Positions 42,901 through 50,673 of a DNA stretch of 64,000 nt are shown here, in pieces. The notes below the pieces were generated by a model. It searched no databases. It was not told where the DNA came from and was given only the letters and a program-made list of their open reading frames with translations. The stretch is from Planctomycetota bacterium (GTDB lineage: Bacteria; Planctomycetota; UBA1135). Each line of letters begins with the position of its first letter. Position 1 is the first letter of the stretch. Both the position numbers and the translations under genes were made by a program. Location of the stretch: the NCBI GenBank assembly GCA_018671175.1, contig JABHIE010000013.1, forward strand, positions 1 to 64,000, given 5' to 3'.

Positions 42901-43853
42901 GCTTGCCCGCACGGCTTCCCGCTTGGCTAACTCTGCTCGTTTGGGCGGTTTCAGCACTCTGGGAACCACTTACCCCTGCGCGCGCCATGTTGGTCGTAGC
43001 GTGCCTTGAATTCGCGGCCTGTTTGCAAGCTGGCGCCAACTCGAATCGAGAGGGCTCTATTTCTTGGCAGTCGGTTTTTCGGCATCTGCCAGCGCTACTC
43101 CTTTTGCACGCATTGCGTCCGGATGCCGCCCTCTGGCTTGCGATGGCATTAGCACTTGCTTTAAATCTTATTCTTGCCTTTCCCCACTCAATTCGGCGGC
43201 GGGTGGCGTGGGTGGCGGTCTTATTGCTTTGCTTGCCTCCGCTGTTTCAAACGACCCTCCGTCTTGCCCAGCGCGATTCCCCGCAAGCCTTGGCTCAGAT
43301 GTCGCTGTGGCAGCATGCCGGTGTCGCCGAGGCAGCTGCTTCTGATGGTGCGCTGCCTCGATGGTGGTTTAGGGCGCCAGCCCATCTCAACCCTCTTCTG
43401 CTTGAGCTAGAGGCTACTAGACCCCGAGGGCTAGTCTTGCTTTTTGTCTTACTGGCTTTTCATGGTTTAGGCCTTGCGCGCCGCCGCCCTGCCTACAGAT
43501 CGCTTGCTGCTCTTCTACTGCTTGGCTTCGTGCCTTCGCAGCCCGGGCCGATCGATTTGCACCTTTACCCTGCGAGTGCTGAGAGTCGTATGGCGAAGAC
43601 CTGCACGGCACGAGAAACGCCTGAGGGTGTTGCAATTGGGTCGAGTCGCTCACTTTCTTACGAAAATGTCCAAGTGAATAAGGTTGTCGCTTGGCTTGAG
43701 CGCAGTCCTCTTCATGCGCCCCAAAGTGCCGGTATACCGCAAGATATCGAGCTTTTACAGTATTGGGCGTCTGGTGATGACCTTCCCGAGGGGCTGGGCT
43801 CACGCTGGGAGTTGCTCGCCGACAAAAGCTTAGTGCGGAAGCTCTTGCCCTGA
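42897..43853 (+). CDS. Multi-pass membrane protein of unknown function
   Basis: 318 residues from a GTG in a GTGA overlap with the previous gene. Five or six hydrophobic segments occupy residues ~8-25, ~60-100, ~110-120 and ~180-210, separated by Arg-rich loops. The last ~110 residues (~215-318) are polar and probably periplasmic. No family recognised. Its overlap with the FtsQ-like gene suggests the two act together. Confidence 0.6.
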   Translation: MSLPARLPAWLTLLVWAVSALWEPLTPARAMLVVACLEFAACLQAGANSNREGSISWQSVFRHLPALLLLHALRPDAALWLAMALALALNLILAFPHSIRRRVAWVAVLLLCLPPLFQTTLRLAQRDSPQALAQMSLWQHAGVAEAAASDGALPRWWFRAPAHLNPLLLELEATRPRGLVLLFVLLAFHGLGLARRRPAYRSLAALLLLGFVPSQPGPIDLHLYPASAESRMAKTCTARETPEGVAIGSSRSLSYENVQVNKVVAWLERSPLHAPQSAGIPQDIELLQYWASGDDLPEGLGSRWELLADKSLVRKLLP

Positions 43854-43867
43854 CAGCGGCTAGGCCG

Positions 43868-43873
43868 TAGAAT
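43868..43873 (+). promoter_or_regulatory. -10-like TAGAAT upstream of rplM
   Basis: TAGAAT lies 37 nt before the rplM ATG. The resulting ~30-nt leader contains a 5-bp hairpin, GCGGC/GCCGC (43888-43892 with 43898-43902, loop GAACA). L13 operons have regulatory leaders in several phyla; whether this is one is open. Confidence 0.35.
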
Positions 43874-43910
43874 GCTCGGCCATTTCAGCGGCGAACAGCC
43901 GCAACAAGTC

Positions 43911-44351
43911 ATGCGTCCTACGACCTCACATCTAACCGCCCAAATCCACACCGCAGCTTGGCATATTGCCGATGCTGAGGGTCTGACTTTGGGTCATCTC
44001 GCGCGCGATATTGCCATGGTTCTCATGGGCAAGCATCGCCCAACCGTTTCTGAGCATGTTGATACCGGCGATTCTGTCGTGGTGATTAACGCTGAGAAAA
44101 TCCGCGTTTCAGGCAACAAAGCGTCTGAAAAGTTTTATGTCCACCACACGGGTTATCCGGGTGGTCGTCGTGAAACACCCTACGCCGATGTCATGGAGCG
44201 CAAGCCTGATCAAATCATCTTCAAGGCCGTTCAGCGCATGTTGCCTAAAAACAAATTGGGTCGCACTATGCTGAAAAAACTTCATGTCTACGCAGGCTCT
44301 GAGCACCCTCATACTGCCCAGCAGCCACAACCCTTCAAGCTTTACGCTTAA
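43911..44351 (+). CDS. rplM: 50S ribosomal protein L13
   Basis: 146 residues from the ATG at 43911 (MRPTTSHLT). L13 blocks are IADAEGLTLGHLARDIA near the N-terminus, VVINAEKIRVSGNKASEKFYVHHT (positions ~55-78) and ERKPDQIIFKAVQRMLPKNKLGR. It is an early assembly protein of the large subunit. An ATG at 43872 would add 13 non-conserved residues and overlap the -10 element, so it was rejected. rpsI follows after 2 nt, the conserved L13-S9 pairing. Confidence 0.96.
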   Translation: MRPTTSHLTAQIHTAAWHIADAEGLTLGHLARDIAMVLMGKHRPTVSEHVDTGDSVVVINAEKIRVSGNKASEKFYVHHTGYPGGRRETPYADVMERKPDQIIFKAVQRMLPKNKLGRTMLKKLHVYAGSEHPHTAQQPQPFKLYA

Positions 44352-44353
44352 TC

Positions 44354-44890
44354 ATGGAAGAGCAAAAAGAAACTCCAGTCGAGTTGGGTGACAACCCAAT
44401 CGCCGACGCTCTCACAGCCGCAGCCAACCCAGATACGGGCGCTGAAGAGCTTGTCGAAGAGCCTAAAGTCGATCCAATCGGTCGCACCAATGGCTTGGCC
44501 GATGGCACTTACCATTGGGGCACAGGTCGCCGTAAAAATGCGCGTGCGCGCGTTCGCATCCGTCCAGGTAGTGGCCAGTTTGTCGTCAATGGCAAACCAA
44601 TGAACGAGTTCTTCGTTCGTGGTCTCGACCAAGCCGTTTGCATGGGCCCTCTAGAGACCATCAAGGTCTCTGCCAAAGTCGATGTCTTTGTCAACGCCGA
44701 GGGCGGTGGCATGACGGGCCAAGCTGGCGCAGTGCGCATGGGCTTGGGGCGTGCATTGATCGCGCTTTACCCTGATGCTGAGCGCAGCATTCGCGACGCC
44801 AACCACACTTCGCGTGACCCGCGAATGGTTGAGCGTAAAAAGCCAGGTCGTCACGGCGCTCGCCGCGGCCACCAGTGGGGCAAGCGCTAG
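44354..44890 (+). CDS. rpsI: 30S ribosomal protein S9 with acidic N-terminal extension
   Basis: 178 residues, against about 130 normally. The S9 core starts near residue 52: GTGRRKNARARVRI, then GQFVVNGKPMNEFF, GGGMTGQAGAVRMGLGRAL, DPRMVERKKPGRHGARR and the C-terminal basic tail ending HQWGKR, whose final Lys-Arg reaches the P-site tRNA anticodon. The first ~50 residues are Glu/Asp/Ala-rich and not part of the family fold. The only upstream ATG in the frame with good spacing to rplM is the one used, so the extension is probably real. Confidence 0.95.
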   Translation: MEEQKETPVELGDNPIADALTAAANPDTGAEELVEEPKVDPIGRTNGLADGTYHWGTGRRKNARARVRIRPGSGQFVVNGKPMNEFFVRGLDQAVCMGPLETIKVSAKVDVFVNAEGGGMTGQAGAVRMGLGRALIALYPDAERSIRDANHTSRDPRMVERKKPGRHGARRGHQWGKR

Positions 44891-44911
44891 GCCTTCGAGC
44901 CTATTTCGAGC

Positions 44912-44946
44912 GAGACCGTCGTTTTTACGACGGTCTCCTTTCATTT
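44912..44946 (+). terminator. Intrinsic terminator of the rplM-rpsI operon
   Basis: Perfect 11-bp stem (44912-44922 with 44927-44937), TTTT loop, and a T-rich tail ctttcattt (44938-44946). It begins 22 nt after the rpsI stop. Confidence 0.85.
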
Positions 44947-44983
44947 ACGGCAAGGCAGATTTGGGCATTGAGCCCGCAGGCTG

Positions 44984-44989
44984 TATCCT
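44984..44989 (+). promoter_or_regulatory. -10-like TATCCT upstream of yebC
   Basis: TATCCT lies 15 nt before the yebC ATG, giving a leader of under 10 nt, slightly longer than the near-leaderless group. Confidence 0.3.
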
Positions 44990-45004
44990 AAAAAGCACAA
45001 CATC

Positions 45005-45733
45005 ATGGCAGGACACTCACATTGGGCAAACATTCAGCGCACAAAATCCAAGATGGATGCAAAGCGCGGGAAAATCTTTTCAAAATGGGCAAAGCTCATT
45101 ATGTCGGCTTCGCGCCAAGGCGGCTCTGATGCGGCAATGAACTTGCCTTTGCGGTATGCAATCGAGCGAGCAAAGGCAGATAATATGCCAAATGATTCCA
45201 TTGAGCGTGCCGTCAAAAAAGGCGCCGGTGAGCTTGATGGGCCACAGCCAGAAGATGTCCTCTACGAGGCTTACGGTCAAGGTGGCGTTGCCATCATGAT
45301 TGAGACTCTCACCGACAACCGCAACCGCACGATTGGCAATTTGCGCCAGGTGATGGTCAAAAAAGGCGGCACGATGGGCAACGCGGGTTCGGTTGCTTAT
45401 ATGTTTGAGCGCAAGGCGACTTTCGCCATCCTTCGCGGTGGTGTTGACGAAGACGAGATCATGGAACTCGCCCTTGAATTGGGCGCAGATGATGTCACGA
45501 CGGATGAGCCCGAGATTTTTGGTGTAGAAGCTGAGCCGGGTTTATTCATCCCTCTTAAAGAGGCTTTTGACGCAAAGGGTTATGAGTTGGTCGATGCGGC
45601 CATTCGCTATGTCCCCGAAAATGAGATTTCGGTTGATCTTGAGACGACTGAAAAATTGCAAATCCTGATCGACGCCATCGAAGACGATGATGATGTCCAG
45701 GCTGTTCATCACAACGCCGATTTCGCAGAATAG
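45005..45733 (+). CDS. YebC/PmpR (TACO1) family protein
   Basis: 242 residues with the family N-terminus MAGHSHWANIQRTKSKMDAKR, followed by IRQG-type helix ASRQGGSDAAMN and the conserved GPQPEDVLYEAYGQGGVAIMIE, and KGGTMGNAGSVAYMFERK. Members were described as transcription regulators; more recent work assigns some of them a role in translation of difficult proline stretches. It heads a set with a degenerate receiver/GGDEF gene (4-nt gap) and the TGA-interrupted thioredoxin gene. Confidence 0.92.
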   Translation: MAGHSHWANIQRTKSKMDAKRGKIFSKWAKLIMSASRQGGSDAAMNLPLRYAIERAKADNMPNDSIERAVKKGAGELDGPQPEDVLYEAYGQGGVAIMIETLTDNRNRTIGNLRQVMVKKGGTMGNAGSVAYMFERKATFAILRGGVDEDEIMELALELGADDVTTDEPEIFGVEAEPGLFIPLKEAFDAKGYELVDAAIRYVPENEISVDLETTEKLQILIDAIEDDDDVQAVHHNADFAE

Positions 45734-45737
45734 AAGC

Positions 45738-46631
45738 ATGCCATCACGCCCATTCACCATTCTTTCTTCAGATTCTGCATTCATTAATGCAGCACGATCC
45801 GCCGCCGAGTCTGCGGGTGACGCTTTAGTCTCCATTCATGTGATTGAGAGCCTTGATGCTCTGGCCAGCTCCGATGGGGTAGACGGCCTGGTCCTTGCTG
45901 ACCCTGCTTTCTGTGGCGCGTTGAGCGTTCACGAGTGGGCGCTCGGTTTCTTGCGTAACAACCGAGCTCTGCTCTTTTTGGGCACACATGGCTCTGCTGA
46001 CGACGCTGATGGCCTCGCTCGCTTTGTTGGCGCGCAGGGCGCCGTCTCTCTTCCGCTTGATGTCGCCGCTTTTTCCGAGCGTCTTAGCTCACCTTTCGGC
46101 ACGCCTCGCAATGTCAAGCCCGACCTCCCCGATGCCGCCGATGCCGCCGATTTGGGGGCTTCTCTCGGAGGTCGTTTAAACACAGATGACGGCACACCAC
46201 GCGAAGGCTTTTTGGCCAGCGTGACCGATTCCGTTACAGGTTTATTCTCAGCGCAGTTCTGGGACCACCGCCTAGACGAAGAGTTCAAACGCTCGATGCG
46301 TTTCCGCTCACCGCTCGGCTTGGTGCGCATCGCTTTTGATGGCGAAGCCAACGATGATGTCTTGCTAGAGGTCGCCAGCGTAATTTTGCTTGATACCCGC
46401 GATGTCGATGTCGTGGCTCATCATGGGCACAACACTTATATGGCTTTGTTGCCTCACACCGGCCCTGAAGGCACCCGTGTTTTTGGTCAGCGTGTCAAAG
46501 AAGCTCTCGACGCCGAAGGCATGACCGATGTGATGGGTGACCCTCTTGATTGGTCAGTCGATACCGCCTGCTGCCCTGACACCGCTTACGCAGGCTCGCG
46601 AGATTTCTTGGCGCAAGTCAGCAATGGGTGA
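45738..46631 (+). CDS. Degenerate receiver plus GGDEF-like protein, probably not catalytic
   Basis: 297 residues. The N-terminal ~115 residues have the secondary-structure order of a receiver domain (PFTILSSDSAFINAA, VDGLVLADP, LLFLGTHG, GAVSLPLD) but no clear acidic pocket or switch Lys. A linker follows, then a C-terminal GGDEF-like region (~190-290, LDEEFKRSMRFRSPLGLVRIAFDG) in which the GGDEF signature position reads HHGHNTY, so c-di-GMP synthesis is not expected. It could be a sensor or scaffold. The last 8 nt overlap the start of the selenoprotein candidate. Confidence 0.65.
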   Translation: MPSRPFTILSSDSAFINAARSAAESAGDALVSIHVIESLDALASSDGVDGLVLADPAFCGALSVHEWALGFLRNNRALLFLGTHGSADDADGLARFVGAQGAVSLPLDVAAFSERLSSPFGTPRNVKPDLPDAADAADLGASLGGRLNTDDGTPREGFLASVTDSVTGLFSAQFWDHRLDEEFKRSMRFRSPLGLVRIAFDGEANDDVLLEVASVILLDTRDVDVVAHHGHNTYMALLPHTGPEGTRVFGQRVKEALDAEGMTDVMGDPLDWSVDTACCPDTAYAGSRDFLAQVSNG

Positions 46632-47145
46632 GCCCGGCACCCCACCACGCCCTAAGCGTCGTTGGCTAGATTTTGCACTCTGGGGTTTTGTCCTCTGGAT
46701 GCTTTATGGTTTCTTTTTTGGCGCATCTGACCTGAAACTTGGGCAAACGGCGCCTGAGCTGCGAGTCGGCTCATGGGTGCGACCACCAGTGGCGTCTTCG
46801 TTGGCCGAGCTGCGTGGGCGTGTGGTCTTCTTAGAGTTCTGGTCTTCGACCTGAGGCCCTTGCCGCAAGGTCGTCCCGCATCTCGTTGAGGTGCAAAATG
46901 AATTAGGCCCGAAAGGGTTAGTCATCCTTTCTTTATCGAGCGAAGATCGCGCGACGGTGGCCCAATTCGTCGATTCGATGGGTGTGAATTACCCAGTCGG
47001 GGCTGAGTCGTGGTCGTCTGGCGATTACGGCATCCCGTATGTGCCGTTTTCTTTGTTGCTCGACCGAGATGGCAAAGTCGTTTGGCAAGGCCGCCCGAGT
47101 GGTGACGCCTGGGTTGAGCAGGCGCGGCACTTGCTTGATTCTTAA
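46624..47145 (+). CDS. TlpA-type thioredoxin with in-frame TGA (candidate selenoprotein)
   Basis: 173 residues if the TGA at 46852-46854 is read as selenocysteine (residue 77). An N-terminal membrane helix (~14-33) places the thioredoxin domain in the periplasm. The strand VVFLEFWSST is followed by the TGA and GPCRKVVPHL, so the motif reads U-G-P-C where the family has C-G-P-C; the resolving Cys80 is kept. The frame then continues through LVILSLSSED, the cis-Pro region GIPYVPFSLLLDRDGKVVWQG and a proper stop, as expected of a functional TlpA/AhpC-TSA protein. A G-loop hairpin lies downstream of the TGA. Alternatives are a pseudogene or a sequence error changing TGC to TGA. Confidence 0.75.
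46878..46894 (+). promoter_or_regulatory. Candidate bacterial SECIS hairpin
   Basis: A 7-bp stem (46878-46884 with 46888-46894, one U-G pair) closes the loop GTT, so the loop begins with G. The loop starts 31 nt after the TGA. Bacterial SECIS models call for a hairpin just after the UGA with a G among the first loop bases and roughly 16-37 nt between UGA and loop, which this meets. A shorter hairpin at 46858-46870 starts too close to the TGA. Confidence 0.6.
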
Positions 47146-47173
47146 TCCAGCAAGCTTGAGCTCGCTGGATTAA
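47142..47173. terminator. Hairpin between convergent genes (bidirectional terminator-like)
   Basis: Perfect 10-bp inverted repeat (47142-47151 with 47164-47173) with a 12-nt loop, starting inside the stop codon of the thioredoxin gene and lying before the end of ppdK. Ends are A/T-rich but have no long U-tract. Confidence 0.55.
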
Positions 47174-47195
47174 AACATCGAACGCTGGGTTGGCG

Positions 47196-49979
47196 TTAAA
47201 GCTGATTTGGCTTGAGCAATTCGCGCACGGTCGCTTGTGCCGCCGCAAGACGGGCCACCGGTATGCGGAATGGGCTACACGAAACATAATCTAAGCCCAG
47301 CAAATGGCAAAACTCAACTGAGCGTGGCTCGCCGCCATGTTCGCCGCAGATACCAATTTTGAGGTCAGGGCGAGTTTCTCTGCCTTGATAAACCGCCCAT
47401 TCCATCAAAGTACCGACGCCATCTTGGTCAATCGACTCAAACGGGTTGATATCGTAAAATCGATTCTCAACATATTTGGGCAAAAAGATAGATGAGTCGT
47501 CGCGGGACATCCCGAGAGTCATTTGTGTGAGGTCGTTGGTGCCAAACGAGAAGAACTCAGCATTCTTGGCGATTTGATCTGCCGTGAGAGCGGCTCGCGG
47601 AATCTCAATCATCGTGCCGACTAAGTAGGGGACTTTGATTTTGCTCGTTTTGCGGATGTCATCTGCAATCGCGCGCACCAACTTTTCGTGAACAGCCAAT
47701 TCAGCACGGGTTCCAACAAGCGGAATCATGATTTCTGGTTTCACTTTAACACCCTCTTTTCGAAGTTGTGTCGCAGCTTCAAGAAGTGCGCGCACTTGGA
47801 CTTCTAGAATTTCGGGTACAACAAAAGTCAGGCGGCAACCTCGGAAACCCAACATGGGGTTGGACTCATGGAGCTGCTCAATGCGTTTGCGAATCTCTTT
47901 GAGCGGCATTTTGAATTTCTCGGCTAAGCCGCGCATGCCCTTTTCGTCTTGGGGCAAAAACTCATGCAAGGGCGGGTCGAGAGTTCGCACCGTGACGGGC
48001 CGCGAACCCATAGCTTTGAGAATGCCGTAGAAGTCTTTGCGCTGAAGCGGAAGGACGACTTTGAGTGCTTTTGCGCGCTCTGCAGGGCCTTTAGCCAAAA
48101 TCATCTGCTGCATAGCTTTGAGCTTGCGCTCGCCGAAAAACATGTGCTCGGTGCGGCAAAGGCCGATGCCTTCGGCGCCAAGAGCAATGGCCATTGTGGC
48201 CTGATCTGGTTGGTCTGCATTGGCGCGGACATTCATGCGACGCACTTGGTCGGCCCATTTCATGATACGGCGGAAGCGGACATCATCACCATCTTTGCTG
48301 GGCTTGATACTTCCGAGCATCGAGCGCAATACATCAGAACGCCGGGTGTCAATCTTGCCGGCAATCACTTCGCCCGTTGAGCCGTCGAGTGAAATCCAGT
48401 CACCGGCTTTTAGCACGCGGCCATCACGAGAGGTTAGGCAGCCACTACGCGAATCAATGTCGAGTTGCCCACAACCTGCTACACAAACCTTGCCCATTTG
48501 TCTTGCAACGAGTGCTGCGTGTGAGGTCATCCCGCCGTGCTGAGTCAAGATGCCAACAGAAGCTTTCATGCCACGGATGTCATCAGGTGAAGTTTCAACT
48601 CGTGCCAAAATGACAGGGTCTTTACTGGCCTTGGCGCGCTTGACGGCTTCGTCAGCGGAAAAGGCTAAAACACCTGTGGCGGCGCCTGGGCCTGCATTGA
48701 GCCCTTTTGCTAGCAAGAGCCCGTCGGCGATGGCTCGCTTTTTACCCGAACCCTTGAAGACTGGTGAGAGCAGTTGCGTGATGCTCTCGGGGTCAACCCG
48801 CAAGAGCGCTTCTTCTTTGGAGATTTTCTTTTCTAAAACCAAATCCGTCGCAATACGGACGGCTGCCGCACCCGTGCGTTTACCTAATCGAGTTTGCAAC
48901 AAAAACAACTTGCCGTCTTCGATGGTGAATTCGAGGTCTTGCATGTCGCCAAATCGCTCTTCGAGAACTTCGCGCACCTCGAGAAGCTGTGCGTAAACGC
49001 TAGGCATTTTGCGTTTCATTTTTGCAATGGGCAAAGGTGTGCGCGTGCCGGCTACGACATCTTCACCTTGTGCGTTAATCAAAAACTCGCCGTAAAAATC
49101 TTTTTCGCCCGTGGATGGATTGCGAGTAAAGGCAACGCCCGTACCGGAACCTTCACCACGATTACCAAAGACCATGGCTTGCACTGTGACGGCCGTACCC
49201 CACTCATCTGGGATTTGATTCATCGAGCGATACACCTTGGCGCGGTCATTATTCCAAGATTCAAAAACGGCTCGAATCGCACCCCAAAGCTGCTTTCGAG
49301 GGTCATCCGGGAAAGTCTTCTTGGTTTCCTTTTTAATTAAGGCGCGGTAATCTTTGATGACAGCTTTAAGAGTTTTTTCATCTAAATCGCTATCGACTTC
49401 CACGCCAAGTTTCGCCTTATGTTCACTAAGGATGGCATCAAAGGGGCAGCCATGCTCGTCGGTAATTCCCAAAACGACATCGCCGTACATTGCTGTAAAG
49501 CGGCGGCGTGAATCAAGTGCAAAGCGCATGTTGTCGGTCGCTTCGGCTAGGCCATTGAGCGTGTTGTCGTTTAGGCCTAAATTCAAAACCGTATCCATCA
49601 TGCCTGGCATCGAAATTTGCGCCCCGGATCTCACCGACACAAGAAGTGGAGCCTCCGGGTCGCCAAACTTTCGGTCGAGCGCGCGTTCCAGCATTTTGAG
49701 TGCTTGATCAATCTCTTGATCCATGCCTGCCGGGAATTTGCCCGTTTTCAGAAAATGAACACAAGCGTCAGTCGTAATCGTAAACCCCGGAGGCACGGGC
49801 AAGCCCAGTTGACTCATTAGCGCGAGCCCTGAGCCTTTTCCGCCCAAAAGTACTTTATTGTCAGTCCAGGCGGGTGCCATCCCTTGGCCAAAGGTGCTCA
49901 CATAGTGAGGCTTGGCGCGGCGGGGGAGACTGTGGAAGGTTTCGAGAAACTTAGAAGTGCGTTTTTTAGGAGGAGTCAT
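47196..49979 (-). CDS. ppdK: Pyruvate, phosphate dikinase
   Basis: 927 residues. It interconverts pyruvate + ATP + Pi and PEP + AMP + PPi. The N-terminal ATP-grasp domain starts GGKGSGLALMSQLGLPVPPGFTI and includes VSVRSGAQISMPGMMDT. The central phosphohistidine domain has GGMTSHAALVARQMGKVCVAGC (catalytic His). The C-terminal PEP-binding barrel has GLCRTEHMFF and GICGEHGGEP, with FGTNDLTQMTLG. Length is normal (~880-950). The ATG start is followed by Lys/Arg-rich residues; there is no clear -10 hexamer at the usual 6-8 nt. Role may be gluconeogenic or PPi-linked glycolysis. Confidence 0.96.
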   Translation of the reverse strand: MTPPKKRTSKFLETFHSLPRRAKPHYVSTFGQGMAPAWTDNKVLLGGKGSGLALMSQLGLPVPPGFTITTDACVHFLKTGKFPAGMDQEIDQALKMLERALDRKFGDPEAPLLVSVRSGAQISMPGMMDTVLNLGLNDNTLNGLAEATDNMRFALDSRRRFTAMYGDVVLGITDEHGCPFDAILSEHKAKLGVEVDSDLDEKTLKAVIKDYRALIKKETKKTFPDDPRKQLWGAIRAVFESWNNDRAKVYRSMNQIPDEWGTAVTVQAMVFGNRGEGSGTGVAFTRNPSTGEKDFYGEFLINAQGEDVVAGTRTPLPIAKMKRKMPSVYAQLLEVREVLEERFGDMQDLEFTIEDGKLFLLQTRLGKRTGAAAVRIATDLVLEKKISKEEALLRVDPESITQLLSPVFKGSGKKRAIADGLLLAKGLNAGPGAATGVLAFSADEAVKRAKASKDPVILARVETSPDDIRGMKASVGILTQHGGMTSHAALVARQMGKVCVAGCGQLDIDSRSGCLTSRDGRVLKAGDWISLDGSTGEVIAGKIDTRRSDVLRSMLGSIKPSKDGDDVRFRRIMKWADQVRRMNVRANADQPDQATMAIALGAEGIGLCRTEHMFFGERKLKAMQQMILAKGPAERAKALKVVLPLQRKDFYGILKAMGSRPVTVRTLDPPLHEFLPQDEKGMRGLAEKFKMPLKEIRKRIEQLHESNPMLGFRGCRLTFVVPEILEVQVRALLEAATQLRKEGVKVKPEIMIPLVGTRAELAVHEKLVRAIADDIRKTSKIKVPYLVGTMIEIPRAALTADQIAKNAEFFSFGTNDLTQMTLGMSRDDSSIFLPKYVENRFYDINPFESIDQDGVGTLMEWAVYQGRETRPDLKIGICGEHGGEPRSVEFCHLLGLDYVSCSPFRIPVARLAAAQATVRELLKPNQL

Positions 49980-50018
49980 TACAGACAGTGATTGCCGATG
50001 CGTTGTGGTGGAGCTGAG

Positions 50019-50636
50019 CTAGGGAGATTCAGCGGAGTCGATGCCGAGAACCTTCCATTCAGTCTCGATAATAAACCGAGAAACCTTAGTTTGTGCGGGA
50101 AATCCGCGCAAGATTGAATCACTTAACTCGATGGAAAGCTTGCGATTCTTGATGGTGAGGGTTTCGCCTATTGGCTTGGACAAAAATGCACCCCATTGCT
50201 CACCCTCAAGGGTTTCGATGCCCCAGTAGTCTTGCGAAGTCATAAGGAGCTGCAATTCATGTGGCCCGTAAACCCACGAGACTAAAGTGCCACCATTTTG
50301 CTCGACCGCCGAAACGGGCTTGAGCCGATGCGCGTGCTTGACCGCGCCACCCAACTCTGAAAGGACTTGCCCACGGGTCGCAAGCCACTTGTCAAAGGTC
50401 GCGCCATATTCGCGTTTTAAGCCTTCAGCCATGCAAAGATACTCGGTGCGGGCGTTGTCGCAACTCAGGGCAGCCAAAAAACTGCGACCCGCACTCTCAG
50501 GAGTTTGAAAGTTTGGGTGCTCGGCTAAGAGCTGAACCGAAGCGGGTGGAGTCGCGCAAGCCGTCAGCGTCAGCACTGTGAAAACGGTGAGAAGAAAGGT
50601 TGGCAAGGTGCGAGAAGACAGCATGGATGGAAGCAT
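50019..50636 (-). CDS. Lipoprotein of unknown function
   Basis: 205 residues from the start at 50636; an ATG at 50624 is also possible. A signal sequence with lipobox LTACATP places it in the envelope. The mature part contains ESAGRSFLAALSCDNARTEYLCMAEGLKREYG with two nearby cysteines, then a beta-rich C-terminal half (LVSWVYGPHELQLLM, LTIKNRKLSIEL). It does not match a family I recognise. It is divergent from the DUF1573 operon, starting 38 nt away, and 39 nt from ppdK on the same strand. Confidence 0.6.
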   Translation of the reverse strand: MLPSMLSSRTLPTFLLTVFTVLTLTACATPPASVQLLAEHPNFQTPESAGRSFLAALSCDNARTEYLCMAEGLKREYGATFDKWLATRGQVLSELGGAVKHAHRLKPVSAVEQNGGTLVSWVYGPHELQLLMTSQDYWGIETLEGEQWGAFLSKPIGETLTIKNRKLSIELSDSILRGFPAQTKVSRFIIETEWKVLGIDSAESP

Positions 50637-50655
50637 GGGGCGGCGCCCACTCCCT

Positions 50656-50661
50656 TATATT
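50656..50661 (+). promoter_or_regulatory. -10-like TATATT upstream of the DUF1573 operon
   Basis: TATATT lies 12 nt before the ATG at 50674, in the 37-nt divergent gap. It would drive the long run of 13 genes to the window end, with a leader of about 5 nt and a partial GAG before the ATG. Confidence 0.4.
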
Positions 50662-50673
50662 GGGCTCCCCGAG

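Noticed and set aside
46858-46870. CCTTG/CAAGG hairpin just after the TGA as the SECIS element
   Set aside because: Its loop begins only 9 nt after the TGA, closer than bacterial SECIS models allow; the 46878-46894 hairpin fits better.
46624-47145. Reading the TGA gene as a pseudogene or two separate ORFs (46624-46854 and 46891-47145)
   Set aside because: The TGA falls exactly on the catalytic Cys codon, the frame continues without other defects and a G-loop hairpin follows. A random nonsense mutation would not be expected to hit this one codon.
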